64,000 nucleotides of DNA from Orlajensenia sp037404875 (GTDB taxonomy: Bacteria; Actinomycetota; Actinomycetes; Actinomycetales; Microbacteriaceae). Made by a program: the position numbers and the translations under genes. Below the pieces are notes generated by a model. The model saw only the letters and a program-made list of their open reading frames with translations. It did no database searches and had not been told where the DNA came from. Positions 18,556-28,292 of this stretch are shown one piece after another. Position 1 is the stretch's first letter. Each line of letters starts with the position of its first letter. The DNA is taken from contig NZ_JBBELO010000033.1 of the NCBI RefSeq assembly GCF_037404875.1, forward strand, positions 434,001 to 498,000, read 5' to 3'.

Positions 18556-19590
18556 ATGTCGCCAGAGCCGCAGAAGGGTCGTGCGCCCAGCATCCGCGAT
18601 GTCGCGCGCCTCGCGGGCGTCTCCCACCAGACGGTCTCCCGAGTGCTGAATGCCCATCCCAGCATCCGTGACGAGACGCGCGCCCGCGTGCTGGAGTCCA
18701 TGGAGGCGCTGAAGTACCGGCCCAATCGGGCGGCCCGCGCCCTCGTGACAAGCCGCTCCCGCACCATCGGGGTGCTCTCGGCGACGAGCGGAGAGTACGG
18801 CCCCTCCGAGAGCATCGCCGCGATCGAGGATGCCGCGCGCGCGGAGGGCTACTACGTCAACACGGCCAACCTCACCTCGACCCGGCCCGATGCCATCGTC
18901 GACGCGCTGAAGCACCTGATGCTCCAAGACATCGAGGGACTGGTCGTCATCGCTCCGCAGGTGCGCGTCTTCGACGTGCTCGCCGGGATGGCCCTCGACG
19001 TCCCCTTCGTGAGCCTGCAATCCACGGGGTCCAAGGATCCCCGCGAGCTCGCGCTCGACCAGATGGCCGGCGCCAAGGAGGCCACGCGTCACCTCGTCGA
19101 ACTCGGGCACGAGGAGATCATCCACCTGGCCGGACCCCAGGACTGGATCGAGGCGGAGGCACGCATGCGGGGCTTCCTCGACACCGTGATCGACGCCGAC
19201 CTGCGCACGCACCCTCCCATCCTGGGCGACTGGACCGCCGATTTCGGGTACTACGCCGGCAAGGAACTGCTGCGCTACCGCGACTTCACCGCCGTCTTCT
19301 GCGCCAACGACCTCATGGCCATCGGGCTGATGCACGCCTTCCGCGACCACGGCGTCGACGTGCCCGGCGAGATCAGCGTGGTCGGGTTCGATGACATCCC
19401 CGTCGCGCAGCACGTCTGGCCGCCGCTGACCACCGTGCACCAGGACTTCCGCGAGGTGGGTCGCCGTACGGTCGACCTGCTGCTGGCCGAGCTGCGGGGC
19501 GAGACCGCCGGCGCGGGCGAGCAGGTCGTGCCCACGCTCGTGGCACGCGGCTCGACGGGCCCGATCCACGCGGTCAGCGCCCGTTACTGA
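18556..19590 (+). CDS. LacI-family regulator of the first pentose ABC operon
   Basis: 344 residues. HTH VARLAGVSHQTVSRVLNAHP at about 15-34 is followed by a ligand-binding domain ending in GFDDIPVAQHVWPPLTTVHQDF. The recognition helix (SHQTVSRVLN) is the same as in the regulators at 32430 and 39325, so operator overlap is expected. It lies 239 bp upstream of the MmsAB/ChvE-type operon in the same direction, and a TGTGAAC..TCACA palindrome sits between them. Confidence 0.9.
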   Translation: MSPEPQKGRAPSIRDVARLAGVSHQTVSRVLNAHPSIRDETRARVLESMEALKYRPNRAARALVTSRSRTIGVLSATSGEYGPSESIAAIEDAARAEGYYVNTANLTSTRPDAIVDALKHLMLQDIEGLVVIAPQVRVFDVLAGMALDVPFVSLQSTGSKDPRELALDQMAGAKEATRHLVELGHEEIIHLAGPQDWIEAEARMRGFLDTVIDADLRTHPPILGDWTADFGYYAGKELLRYRDFTAVFCANDLMAIGLMHAFRDHGVDVPGEISVVGFDDIPVAQHVWPPLTTVHQDFREVGRRTVDLLLAELRGETAGAGEQVVPTLVARGSTGPIHAVSARY

Positions 19591-19608
19591 AGCGTAATTG
19601 CCCTCAAC

Positions 19609-19660
19609 TTGACGTCCGAACGCGAAAGATGCACGATGGGACACGATGTGAACGGTCACA
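19609..19660 (+). promoter_or_regulatory. Promoter/operator region of the first MmsAB-type operon
   Basis: TTGACG (19609-19614) is a good -35 and ACGATG (19633-19638) a weak -10 after 18 bp. Just downstream, TGTGAACGGTCACA (19647-19660) has TGTGA/TCACA arms, placing a repressor over the start of the transcript. A nearly identical site is at 34402-34415. Confidence 0.5.
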
Positions 19661-19829
19661 CGACCGAGCATCAAGCAATCCGACCCATCCTTGACATCGA
19701 GGTCAGACCGTGAGCGACACCGCGCTTTTCCGCTGCAGCACTGCTGCCGGGAACCCGTACAGCGTGCCGGCCCTCGATGCAGGCAGCGCCGGAGTCCACG
19801 TTCAGCCACGGTGCGGAGGGAAATAAGCG

Positions 19830-21383
19830 ATGCCGTCTGAGCCTCAACCGATCCTCGAGATGCGGTCCATCACCAAGGAGTTCCCGGGCGTCAAAGCCCT
19901 GTCGGAGGTCTCCATCACGGTGATGCCCGCAGAGGTGCACGCCATCTGCGGCGAGAACGGTGCCGGCAAGTCCACGCTCATGAAGGTGCTCTCCGGGGTC
20001 TACCCCTACGGCACCTACACGGGAGACATCGTCTTCCGGGGCGAGCACGTCGCCTTCAAGGACATCCGTTCCAGCGAACATGCCGGAATCGTGATCATCC
20101 ACCAAGAACTCGCGCTCATCCCCGAGCTCTCCATCACCGAGAACATCTTCCTCGGCAACGAGGTCGCCAAGAACGGCGTCATCAACTGGGTCGAGGCGAA
20201 GGCGCGCGCCATTGAGCTCCTCGCCCGCGTCGGCCTCGACGAGGACCCCGACCGCCTGGTGAAGAACATCGGCGTCGGCAAGCAGCAGCTCGTCGAGATC
20301 GCGAAGGCGCTCAACAAGAACGTCAAGCTCCTCATCCTCGACGAGCCGACTGCGGCGCTGAACGAGAACGACTCGCAGCACCTGCTCGACCTCATCCGCG
20401 GTCTCAAGGGCAAGGGCATCGCGTCGATCATGATCTCCCACAAGCTCAACGAGATCGAGCAGGTCGCCGACTCCATCACGATCATCCGTGACGGCAAGAC
20501 CATCGAGACGCTCAACGTGGCCCAGGGCGAGATCAACGAGGACCGCATCATCCGCGGCATGGTCGGCCGCAGCCTCGAGAGCCGCTTCCCCGACCGCACG
20601 CCGAACATCGGCGAGGTGTTCTTCGAGGTCAAGGACTGGACGGTGCAGCATCCGCAGGTTCCCGAGCGCCTCGTGGCCAAGGGCTCGAACCTCTACGTGC
20701 GTCGCGGCGAGATCGTCGGCATCGCCGGCCTCATGGGCGCGGGCCGCACAGAGCTCGCGATGAGCCTGTTCGGCCGCTCCTACGGCAACTACCTCTCGGG
20801 CACCATCGTCAAGGACGGCGAGAAGATCGTGCTGCGCGACGTCTCCGAGGCCATCGACGCCGGCCTGGCCTACGTGAGCGAGGACCGCAAGGTGCTCGGT
20901 CTCAACCTGCTCGACGACATCAAGGCCTCCATCGTCTCGGCGAAGCTCAAGAAGATCGCCCGCGGCGGGGTCGTCGACGACGAGAAGGAGTACGCCGTCG
21001 CCGAGGAGTACCGCAAGTCGCTGCGCATCAAGTCGCCGACCGTCGACATGGGCGTCTCGAAGCTCTCGGGCGGAAACCAGCAGAAGGTCGTGCTGGCGAA
21101 GTGGATGTTCACCGACCCCGACCTGCTCATCCTCGACGAGCCCACCCGCGGCATCGACGTGGGCGCGAAGTACGAGATCTACACGATCATCCAGGCGCTC
21201 GCCGCTCAGGGCAAGGGCATCATCCTCATCTCGAGTGAGCTGCCCGAGCTGCTCGGCATCGCCGATCGCATCTACACCGTCTTCGAAGGACAGATCACCG
21301 ACGACATCCCGGTGACGGATGCCAACCCCGAAACCCTGATGAAAAGCATGACCTCCGCGAGGAAGAGAGTCCAGACCTCATGA
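19830..21383 (+). CDS. Multiple-monosaccharide ABC transporter ATPase (MmsA/GguA type)
   Basis: 517 residues with two nucleotide-binding halves, as usual for CUT2 importers. The first half has Walker A GENGAGKST (41-49), a degenerate signature (IGVGKQQLVEIAKAL) and LLILDEPTAALN. The second half has a degenerate Walker A (LMGAGRTELA) but an intact LSGGNQQKVVLAKWM signature and LLILDEPTRGIDVG. It energises uptake through the permease at 21380, which overlaps by 4 nt. Confidence 0.93.
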   Translation: MPSEPQPILEMRSITKEFPGVKALSEVSITVMPAEVHAICGENGAGKSTLMKVLSGVYPYGTYTGDIVFRGEHVAFKDIRSSEHAGIVIIHQELALIPELSITENIFLGNEVAKNGVINWVEAKARAIELLARVGLDEDPDRLVKNIGVGKQQLVEIAKALNKNVKLLILDEPTAALNENDSQHLLDLIRGLKGKGIASIMISHKLNEIEQVADSITIIRDGKTIETLNVAQGEINEDRIIRGMVGRSLESRFPDRTPNIGEVFFEVKDWTVQHPQVPERLVAKGSNLYVRRGEIVGIAGLMGAGRTELAMSLFGRSYGNYLSGTIVKDGEKIVLRDVSEAIDAGLAYVSEDRKVLGLNLLDDIKASIVSAKLKKIARGGVVDDEKEYAVAEEYRKSLRIKSPTVDMGVSKLSGGNQQKVVLAKWMFTDPDLLILDEPTRGIDVGAKYEIYTIIQALAAQGKGIILISSELPELLGIADRIYTVFEGQITDDIPVTDANPETLMKSMTSARKRVQTS

Positions 21384-22735
21384 GCACCGAGACGACCTCG
21401 ACGACGACCGCCAAGAAGGGCGGTCTGTCCGACATCAAGAAGATCTTCGGGGGCGGCCAGTCCAACCTGCGACAGTTCGGCATCCTCGGCAGCCTCATCG
21501 TCATCGTGCTGCTGTTCGAATGGCTCACGGGCGGCAAGACGCTCGAGCCGGCGAACCTCATCAACGTCGTCAACCAGTACTCCTACATCCTGATCCTCTC
21601 GATCGGCATGGTCATGGTGATCATCGCCGGCCACATCGACCTCTCGGTCGGTTCGGTCGCCGCCTTCACCGGCATCGTCGTCGCACTCGCGATGCAGGAC
21701 TGGAACCTGCCTTGGCCGCTCGCCGTGGTGCTCGGCCTCGTGGTCGGAGCGCTCATCGGCGCCTGGCAGGGGTTCTGGGTCGCCTACATCGGCGTGCCGG
21801 CGTTCATCGTGACCCTCGCGGGCATGCTCATCTTCCGCGGTGGCAACCAGTTCATCGGCAACGCGACCACCACCCCGGTGCCCGAGGCCTTCACCTTCAT
21901 CGGGGCGGGCTACATCCCCGACTTCGGCCCCTTCGCCTTCAGCGCAGGCACGATGATCCTCGGCATCCTCGGAGCGCTCTGGATCGTCTACAACGAGTGG
22001 AACACCCGCCGCGTGCAGCGCAAGATGGGCTCGGCCGTCGCGCCCCTCTGGGTGAGCGTGGTCAAGGTCGTGCTCCTCGCGGGTGTGCTGCTCTGGGCCG
22101 CATGGCTGTTCGCGAACGGCCGCGCCGGCACGAGCTTCCCGATCTCGGGCATCATCCTCGTCGCCCTCGTCATCCTGTACTCCTTCATCACCCGCTCCAC
22201 CATCGGCGGCCGTCACATCTACGCGGTCGGCGGCAACAAGCTCGCCGCTGAGCTCTCGGGCGTCAACTCCCGACGGGTCAACTTCTTCGTGATGATGAAC
22301 ATGTCGGTGCTCGCCTCGCTGGCCGGCATGATCTTCGTGGCCCGTTCCACCGCATCCGGACCCCAGGATGGCGTGGGCTGGGAGCTCGACGCGATCGCGG
22401 CCGTCTTCATCGGTGGCGCGGCCGTCTCGGGCGGTATCGGCACGGTCATCGGCTCCATCGTCGGTGGTCTCGTCATGGCCTTCCTGAACAACGGCCTGCA
22501 GCTGCTCGGCGTCGGAAGCGACCTCGTGCAGATCATCAAGGGCCTCGTGCTTCTGGCCGCCGTCGGCATCGACGTCTGGAGCAAGAGCCAGGGTCGTCCC
22601 TCGCTCATCGGCAACCTGTTCCGCGGCAACAAGAAGGAGCGGGCGTCGGAAGTCACCGAGCAGCCCTCCGTTCTGCCCACGCCCACGGCGGGCACGCCCG
22701 AGACCGCCGAGCCCAGCGACGTCGTTCGCAGCTAG
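21380..22735 (+). CDS. Multiple-monosaccharide ABC transporter permease (MmsB/GguB type)
   Basis: 451 residues of the BPD_transp_2 family. GMVMVIIAGHIDLSVGSVAAF (about 74-94) is the hallmark segment. It has about ten membrane helices and the longer central cytoplasmic loop (NEWNTRRVQRKMGSAVAP) that separates MmsB/GguB from ordinary RbsC permeases. ATGA overlap with the ATPase; the binding protein follows after 60 bp. Confidence 0.92.
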   Translation: MSTETTSTTTAKKGGLSDIKKIFGGGQSNLRQFGILGSLIVIVLLFEWLTGGKTLEPANLINVVNQYSYILILSIGMVMVIIAGHIDLSVGSVAAFTGIVVALAMQDWNLPWPLAVVLGLVVGALIGAWQGFWVAYIGVPAFIVTLAGMLIFRGGNQFIGNATTTPVPEAFTFIGAGYIPDFGPFAFSAGTMILGILGALWIVYNEWNTRRVQRKMGSAVAPLWVSVVKVVLLAGVLLWAAWLFANGRAGTSFPISGIILVALVILYSFITRSTIGGRHIYAVGGNKLAAELSGVNSRRVNFFVMMNMSVLASLAGMIFVARSTASGPQDGVGWELDAIAAVFIGGAAVSGGIGTVIGSIVGGLVMAFLNNGLQLLGVGSDLVQIIKGLVLLAAVGIDVWSKSQGRPSLIGNLFRGNKKERASEVTEQPSVLPTPTAGTPETAEPSDVVRS

Positions 22736-22795
22736 GCACCCCACAAACGTTCCAACCCCTGCACCACCACCACATAAACAACAGAGAGTGAATCA

Positions 22796-23905
22796 ATGAA
22801 GAAAATCGCTTTGGCGGCGACCGCGGTAGCGGCTGCTGCAGCGCTGGCCCTCTCGGGCTGCTCCTCGAGCGGACGCTCGGACAGCGGCTCCGACAGCACG
22901 GCGAAGGGCTTCGCGGCCGATTCCAGCATCGGCGTCGCCCTTCCCGACAAGACCTCCGAGAACTGGGTTCTCGCCGGTCAGCTGTTCGAGGACGGCCTCA
23001 AGGATGCCGGCTTCAAGGCCGACGTGCAGTACGCGCCCGCCAGCAACACCGTTGCGGAGCAGCAGAACCAGATCTCGGCCATGGTCACCAACGGCGCCAA
23101 GGTCATCATCATCGGTGCGAAGGACGGCAAGCAGCTGGGTACCCAGCTGCAGCAGGCCGCTGACGCCGGCGTGAAGGTCATCGCCTACGACCGCCTGATC
23201 GAGAACACGAAGAACGTCGACTACTACGTCGCGTTCGACAACTTCAAGGTCGGCGAGCTGCAGGGCCAGGCCCTGCTCGATGGTCTGAAGGCACGTGCCG
23301 GCCACGACAAGCCGTACAACGTCGAGCTGTTCTCGGGCTCGCCCGACGACGCCAACTCCGCCGTGTTCTTCAACGGCGCGATGAAGGTGCTCAAGCCGAA
23401 GATCGACGACGGCACGCTCAAGGTCGTCTCGGGTCAGACCGACATCAAGCAGACCGCGACCCAGGGCTGGAAGGCTGAGAACGCCCAGAGCCGTATGGAC
23501 TCGCTGCTGACCGCGAACTACTCCACCGCCACCATCGACGGCGTCCTCTCGCCGAACGACACCCTCGCCCGCGCCATCATCACCTCGGTGAAGAGCCAGG
23601 GCAAGCCGGTGCCGGTCGTCACGGGTCAGGACTCCGAGGTCGAGTCGATCAAGTCGATCATGGCGGGCGAGCAGTACTCGACCATCAACAAGGACACCAA
23701 CCTCCTCGTCGCGCAGGCCATCAAGATGGTCGGCCAGCTCCAGAAGGGCGACAAGGCCGAGGTGAACGACACCAAGCAGTACGACAACGGCGTGAAGGTC
23801 GTTCCCGCTTACCTGCTCGACCCGGTCATCGTGACCAAGGACAACGCAGCCGAGGCGTACAAGAACAACCCCAACCTCCTCGCGATCGTGAAGGCCGCTT
23901 CCTGA
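22796..23905 (+). CDS. ChvE-like sugar-binding lipoprotein
   Basis: 369 residues. MKKIALAATAVAAAAALALSGC is a lipoprotein signal with lipobox LSGC. The mature part has the peripheral-binding-protein fold and the ChvE family signatures VIAYDRLIENTKNVDYYVAFDN and a VVTGQDSE hinge. ChvE-type proteins bind several aldoses including arabinose, xylose and galactose. It is the last gene of the operon and is followed by a strong terminator. Confidence 0.9.
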   Translation: MKKIALAATAVAAAAALALSGCSSSGRSDSGSDSTAKGFAADSSIGVALPDKTSENWVLAGQLFEDGLKDAGFKADVQYAPASNTVAEQQNQISAMVTNGAKVIIIGAKDGKQLGTQLQQAADAGVKVIAYDRLIENTKNVDYYVAFDNFKVGELQGQALLDGLKARAGHDKPYNVELFSGSPDDANSAVFFNGAMKVLKPKIDDGTLKVVSGQTDIKQTATQGWKAENAQSRMDSLLTANYSTATIDGVLSPNDTLARAIITSVKSQGKPVPVVTGQDSEVESIKSIMAGEQYSTINKDTNLLVAQAIKMVGQLQKGDKAEVNDTKQYDNGVKVVPAYLLDPVIVTKDNAAEAYKNNPNLLAIVKAAS

Positions 23906-23924
23906 GCAGCATCCACATCGGATC

Positions 23925-23958
23925 GGAAGGTCCCCACTCCTCGGAGTGGGGACCTTCC
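23925..23958 (+). terminator. Strong hairpin after the first MmsAB/ChvE operon
   Basis: GGAAGGTCCCCACTCC pairs perfectly with GGAGTGGGGACCTTCC (16 bp) across a 2-nt TC centre, 20 nt after the stop codon. The following bases (CTGTTAACC) give no proper U-tract, which is common for actinobacterial terminators. Confidence 0.8.
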
Positions 23959-24000
23959 CTGTTAACCGCCCAGGCCGCCCCGGCCCCCGCATCCGTCCCC

Positions 24001-24065
24001 GTTGCGCCACTTCGGGGTCGGTTGCGCCAGATGTTCTGGCGCACGGGCCGGGGAAGTGGCGCAAC
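24001..24065. repeat. 65-bp nested palindrome, copy 2
   Basis: Same arms and length as the copy at 8606: outer GTTGCGCCA/TGGCGCAAC, inner GTTGCGCCAGA/TCTGGCGCA, TGT centre. Flanking CCGTCCC (before) and GGGACGG (after) extend the stem. A solitary GTTGCGCCA arm also occurs at about 24106-24114. It lies between the terminator and the arabinose operators. Confidence 0.85.
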
Positions 24066-24123
24066 GCCGCTGGGACGGACGGGCGATCACAATCTGGTCA
24101 CGGGGGTTGCGCCAAGCCCGTTC

Positions 24124-24160
24124 GTTAGCGCTAACATAGTGACGACCTGTTAGCGCTAAC
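24124..24160. promoter_or_regulatory. Twin operators of the arabinose catabolic operon
   Basis: GTTAGCGCTAAC, a perfect 12-bp palindrome with central CG, occurs at 24124-24135 and again at 24149-24160, 25 bp apart. A related site, GTTATCGCTAAC, lies before the third transporter at 34417. The sites are 70-106 bp before araD. The form fits LacI-family repressors such as those encoded nearby; AraR-type repressors of other families are an alternative. Confidence 0.75.
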
Positions 24161-24229
24161 AGCTTGCATCGGGACGGCCTCGCCGCCCGCACGCTGAAAC
24201 GAAGACACGACGACAAAGGAGTTGTAACG

Positions 24230-24970
24230 GTGGCATCGGCATCCGGCCCGGAGGGCACCCAGCCTCCCGTCTTCAGCGCCGAGATCGCAGCCGCCATCGC
24301 CACCGTTCGCGACGACGTGGCCGCTCTGCACTCTGAGCTCACGCGCTACGGACTCATCGTCTGGACCGGCGGCAACGTCTCGGGCCGGGTACCCGGAGCC
24401 GACCTCTTCGTGATCAAGCCGTCCGGCGTCTCGTATGGGGAGCTCGCCCCCGAGAACATGATCCTCTGCGACCTCGACGGCCTCGTCGTGCCCGGCACCC
24501 CGGGCTCGGACCGCAGCCCGTCGAGCGACACGGCCGCGCACGCCTACGTGTACCGCAACATGCCCGAGGTGGGCGGCGTCGTCCACACCCACTCCACCTT
24601 CGCCGTGGCCTGGGCCGCGCGCGGCGAGGAGATCCCCTGCGTCATCACGGCGATGGCCGACGAGTTCGGCGGGCCCATCCCCGTGGGGCCCTTCGCGATC
24701 ATCGGCGACGACTCCATCGGCCGCGGCATCGTGGAGACCCTCTCAGGCCACCGCTCGCGCGCCGTCCTCATGCAGAACCACGGTCCCTTCACGATCGGCA
24801 CCGACGCCAAGGATGCCGTGAAGGCCGCCGTCATGGTCGAAGACGTCGCCCGCACCGTGCACTACGCACGCCAAGCCGGCGACCTCATCCCCATTCCCCA
24901 GGACGCCATCGACCGCCTCTACGACCGCTACCAGAACGTCTACGGCCAGAGCGGGGACGCGCGCCGATGA
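24230..24970 (+). CDS. araD: L-ribulose-5-phosphate 4-epimerase
   Basis: 246 residues of the class II aldolase/AraD family. Visible are LIVWTGGNVSGR, the substrate loop VIKPSGVSY, zinc ligands in VVHTHSTFAVAWA, and the third His in MQNHGPF. It converts L-ribulose 5-phosphate to D-xylulose 5-phosphate. AGGAG at 24217-24221, 8 nt before the GTG at 24230, sets the start; an upstream in-frame ATG would put the start inside the regulatory region. It overlaps the kinase gene by 4 nt. Confidence 0.92.
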   Translation: MASASGPEGTQPPVFSAEIAAAIATVRDDVAALHSELTRYGLIVWTGGNVSGRVPGADLFVIKPSGVSYGELAPENMILCDLDGLVVPGTPGSDRSPSSDTAAHAYVYRNMPEVGGVVHTHSTFAVAWAARGEEIPCVITAMADEFGGPIPVGPFAIIGDDSIGRGIVETLSGHRSRAVLMQNHGPFTIGTDAKDAVKAAVMVEDVARTVHYARQAGDLIPIPQDAIDRLYDRYQNVYGQSGDARR

Positions 24971-26616
24971 GTACCGATATGGGAACGAGCACCACGACGG
25001 ATGCGGCCGCCCTCATCCGCGAGGGCCGCACCGCGCTCGGAATCGAGTTCGGCTCCACGCGCATCAAGGCCTGCCTCGTCGGCGAGAACCCCACCGAGGT
25101 GCTCGCAGTGGGCACCCACGACTGGGAGAACGAGTTCGTCGACCGTCGCTGGACCTACTCGCTCGACGCCGTCGAAGCCGGGCTCCAGGCCGCCTACGCC
25201 GCGCTCGTCGCCGACGCGGTCGCTCGTCACGGAGTGGCGCCGACGACCTTCGGCGCCATCGGGGTCTCGGCGATGATGCACGGCTACCTCGCCTTCGACG
25301 CGGACGACGCCCTGCTTGTGCCGTTCCGCACCTGGCGCAACACGTCGACCGGTCCGGCAGCGGCCGAGCTCAGCGAGAGGTTCGGGGTCAACATCCCTCT
25401 GCGCTGGTCGATCGCGCACCTGCACCAGGCAGTGCTCGACGGCGAACCGCATCTGAGTGAGGTTCGGTTCGTGACGACCCTCGCGGGCTACGTGCACTGG
25501 CGGCTGACGGGGCGCCGGGTTCTCGGCGTGGGCGACGCATCCGGAATGTTCCCGATCGACTCGAGCACCCTGGACTACGACGCGCGACTCATCGCGGCGT
25601 ACGACGGGCTCGCGGCCGACAAGCTCCCCGTCGCCGGCGTCGCCGACCTGCTCCCCGCGGTGCTTCCGGCCGGCGCGGATGCGGGAACGCTCACCCCCGA
25701 GGGCGCCGCCTACCTCGACCCCACCGGCGCACTACGGGCCGGCGCGCTGCTCTGTCCTCCCGAGGGCGACGCCGGCACCGGAATGGTGGCGACCAACTCG
25801 GTCGCCCCGCGCACCGGAAACGTCAGTGCCGGCACCAGCATCTTCGCCATGGTTGTGCTCGAGCGCGCCCTCGAGCACGTGCACCATGAGCTCGACCTCG
25901 TCACGACGCCCGCCGGCGACCCCGTCGCCATGGTGCACTGCAACAACGGTGCCAGTGAGCTCGCCGGCTGGGTGAGCCTGTTCTCGCGGTTCGCCGCGGC
26001 ATCCGGAACCCCCGTGGACCCCGACGCGGCGTTCGGCGTGCTGCTGCGCGAGGCCCTCGATGGCGAGGCGGATGCGGGCGGCATCATCGCCTACAACCAT
26101 CTCGCAGGGGAGCCGATCGCGGGCCTGGCCGAGGGTCGCCCGCTCGTCGTGCGCACACCCGACAGCCGTCTCACGCTCGCGAACTTCATGCGCGCCCAGG
26201 TCTACGGCGTCTACGGCACCCTCAGCCTCGGCATGCGCGTTCTCGCGGCGGAGGGCGTCTCGCTCGATCGGCTGTTCGCCCACGGTGGCATCTTCCGCAC
26301 CGCCGGGGTCGCGCAGCGGCTGCTCGCGGGCGCTCTCGACGCTCCCGTCGCGGTGGGGGAGACGGCCTCGGAGGGTGGGGCGTGGGGCATCGCGGTGCTC
26401 GCCTCCTTCGCCGCCGCCGCCGCGACGGCGGCAGCGGACGGCAGCCGGGCGGCATCCGCGCTCGACCTGAAGACATACCTCGAGAAGCATGTGTTCCGCG
26501 ACGCCCGCTTCGACACCGTGGATCCCGACCCTGCCGACGTGGCCGGCTTCGCCGCCTTCCTCGACCGATACCGCGCCGGGCTCGCTGCAGAGTCCGCCGC
26601 CGTTCAGGCGCTCTGA
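24967..26616 (+). CDS. araB: FGGY-family carbohydrate kinase, probable L-ribulokinase
   Basis: 549 residues. The N-terminal phosphate loop is ALGIEFGSTRIKACLVG. GVSAMMHGYL and the C-terminal ATP-site region FAHGGIFRTAGVAQRLL match FGGY kinases. The VMVHCNNG-like insert and the EFGSTRIKA start belong to a divergent branch rather than classical AraB, so the assignment rests on position between araD and araA. It should phosphorylate L-ribulose before AraD. Confidence 0.78.
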   Translation: MSTDMGTSTTTDAAALIREGRTALGIEFGSTRIKACLVGENPTEVLAVGTHDWENEFVDRRWTYSLDAVEAGLQAAYAALVADAVARHGVAPTTFGAIGVSAMMHGYLAFDADDALLVPFRTWRNTSTGPAAAELSERFGVNIPLRWSIAHLHQAVLDGEPHLSEVRFVTTLAGYVHWRLTGRRVLGVGDASGMFPIDSSTLDYDARLIAAYDGLAADKLPVAGVADLLPAVLPAGADAGTLTPEGAAYLDPTGALRAGALLCPPEGDAGTGMVATNSVAPRTGNVSAGTSIFAMVVLERALEHVHHELDLVTTPAGDPVAMVHCNNGASELAGWVSLFSRFAAASGTPVDPDAAFGVLLREALDGEADAGGIIAYNHLAGEPIAGLAEGRPLVVRTPDSRLTLANFMRAQVYGVYGTLSLGMRVLAAEGVSLDRLFAHGGIFRTAGVAQRLLAGALDAPVAVGETASEGGAWGIAVLASFAAAAATAAADGSRAASALDLKTYLEKHVFRDARFDTVDPDPADVAGFAAFLDRYRAGLAAESAAVQAL

Positions 26617-26666
26617 GAGCACCGGATCGCCATGACAGACACATCACCACCCACGGAGACCAGCAC

Positions 26667-28181
26667 ATGACCCGCACCCCCCTCTCCACCTCGCTCGAGC
26701 AGTACGAGGTCTGGTTCCTCACCGGCAGCCAGCTCCTGTACGGCGAGGAGACCCTGCGCCAGGTGGCGGAGCAGTCGCGGGCCATCGCCGACGAGCTCGG
26801 CGCGCAGGTTCCCGTGAAGGTCGTGTGGAAGCCCGTGCTCACCGGGGCGGATGCCATCCGTCGTCTCGCCCTCGAGGTGAACGCCGCCGACAACGTCATC
26901 GGCGTCATCGCCTGGATGCACACCTTCAGCCCGGCCAAGATGTGGATCGCCGGCCTCGACGCGCTGGCGAAGCCGCTGCTGCACCTTCACACCCAGGCCA
27001 ACGTCGAGCTGCCGTGGGGCGAGATCGACTTCGATTTCATGAACCTGAACCAGGCCGCGCACGGCGACCGGGAGTTCGGGTACATCCAGACCCGCCTGGC
27101 CGTGGCCCGCAAGACGGTGGTCGGCCACGTTTCGAACCCCGACGTCGCGGCGCAGGTCGAGACCTGGCAGCGCGCAGCGGCCGGCTGGGCGGCGGCGCGC
27201 AGCCTCAAGCTCGCGCGCTTCGGCGACAACATGCGCTACGTCGCCGTCACCGAGGGCGACAAGACCGAGGCGGAGCTGCGGTTCGGCGTGCAGGTGAACA
27301 CCTGGGGCGTCAACGAACTCGCGGATGCCGTGGCCGGCGCATCCGATGAAGCCATCGACGCGCTCGTGGCCGAGTACGAGGAGCTCTACGACGTCGTTCC
27401 CGAGTTGCGCCGCGGCGGAGAACGCCACGAGAGCCTGCGCTACGGCGCCGCGATCGAGGTGGGACTGCGCTCCTTCCTCGAAGAGGGCGGCTTCGGCGCC
27501 TTCACGACGACGTTCGAAGACCTCGGCGCACTGCGCCAGCTTCCGGGCCTCGCCGTGCAGCGCCTCATGGCCGAGGGCTATGGCTTCGGCGCCGAGGGCG
27601 ACTGGAAGACCGCCATCCTCGTGCGCGTGGCGAACGTGATGGGCGCCGGCCTCCCCGGCGGCGCGAGCCTCATGGAGGACTACACCTACGACCTCGTGCC
27701 GGGCGATGAGAAGATCCTCGGCGCCCACATGCTCGAGGTCAACCCGGCCCTCTCCAGCGCGAAGGCGAGCCTGGAGATCCACCCCCTCGGCATCGGCGAC
27801 CGGGAAGACCCCGTGCGTCTGGTGTTCACGGCCGACCCGGGACCCGCCGTCGTCGTCGCCCTCTCCGACATGCGCGATCGCTTCCGGCTGGTGGCCAACG
27901 TGGTCGAGAACATCACCGCTCCCGATCTGCCGAACCTGCCCGTCGGCCGCGCGGTCTGGCGACCCGCCCCCGACTTCGCCACGAGCGCCGCCTGCTGGCT
28001 CACCGCCGGCGCGGCCCACCACACCGTCATGTCGACCTCGGTCGGCGTGGACGTTTTCCGGGATTTCGCCGAGATCGCTCGCACCGAGCTTCTCGTGATC
28101 GATGAGACCACCACCCAGCGGGACTTCGCCCGCGAAGTGCGCTGGAACCAGGCCTACTACCGCTTGGCAGGAGGCCTGTAG
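26667..28181 (+). CDS. araA: L-arabinose isomerase
   Basis: 504 residues, the usual length. VWFLTGSQLLYG is the typical start. The metal-site residues are visible in AEGDWKTAIL (Glu), MLEVNPAL (Glu), EIHPLGIG (His) and AAHHTVMS (His). It converts L-arabinose to L-ribulose, the first step of the pathway completed by the two preceding genes. GGAG 8 nt before the ATG supports the start; a longer upstream frame lies inside the kinase gene. Confidence 0.95.
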   Translation: MTRTPLSTSLEQYEVWFLTGSQLLYGEETLRQVAEQSRAIADELGAQVPVKVVWKPVLTGADAIRRLALEVNAADNVIGVIAWMHTFSPAKMWIAGLDALAKPLLHLHTQANVELPWGEIDFDFMNLNQAAHGDREFGYIQTRLAVARKTVVGHVSNPDVAAQVETWQRAAAGWAAARSLKLARFGDNMRYVAVTEGDKTEAELRFGVQVNTWGVNELADAVAGASDEAIDALVAEYEELYDVVPELRRGGERHESLRYGAAIEVGLRSFLEEGGFGAFTTTFEDLGALRQLPGLAVQRLMAEGYGFGAEGDWKTAILVRVANVMGAGLPGGASLMEDYTYDLVPGDEKILGAHMLEVNPALSSAKASLEIHPLGIGDREDPVRLVFTADPGPAVVVALSDMRDRFRLVANVVENITAPDLPNLPVGRAVWRPAPDFATSAACWLTAGAAHHTVMSTSVGVDVFRDFAEIARTELLVIDETTTQRDFAREVRWNQAYYRLAGGL

Positions 28182-28220
28182 CAGCACCACCACATCTCGT
28201 CCGCTCCCTCGGATGAGATG

Positions 28221-28249
28221 GGTTCGACGTTCATGGACGCCGTCGAACC
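28221..28249 (+). terminator. Intercistronic hairpin between araA and the second ChvE-like gene
   Basis: GGTTCGACG (28221-28229) pairs perfectly with CGTCGAACC (28241-28249) around an 11-nt loop. It is 39 nt after the araA stop and 43 nt before the binding-protein start. It probably partially terminates or stabilises the message, letting the transporter genes be expressed differently from araDBA. Confidence 0.55.
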
Positions 28250-28292
28250 TCACCAAGTAGACAACGAAGTCCAAACAGTGGAAGGAAACACA

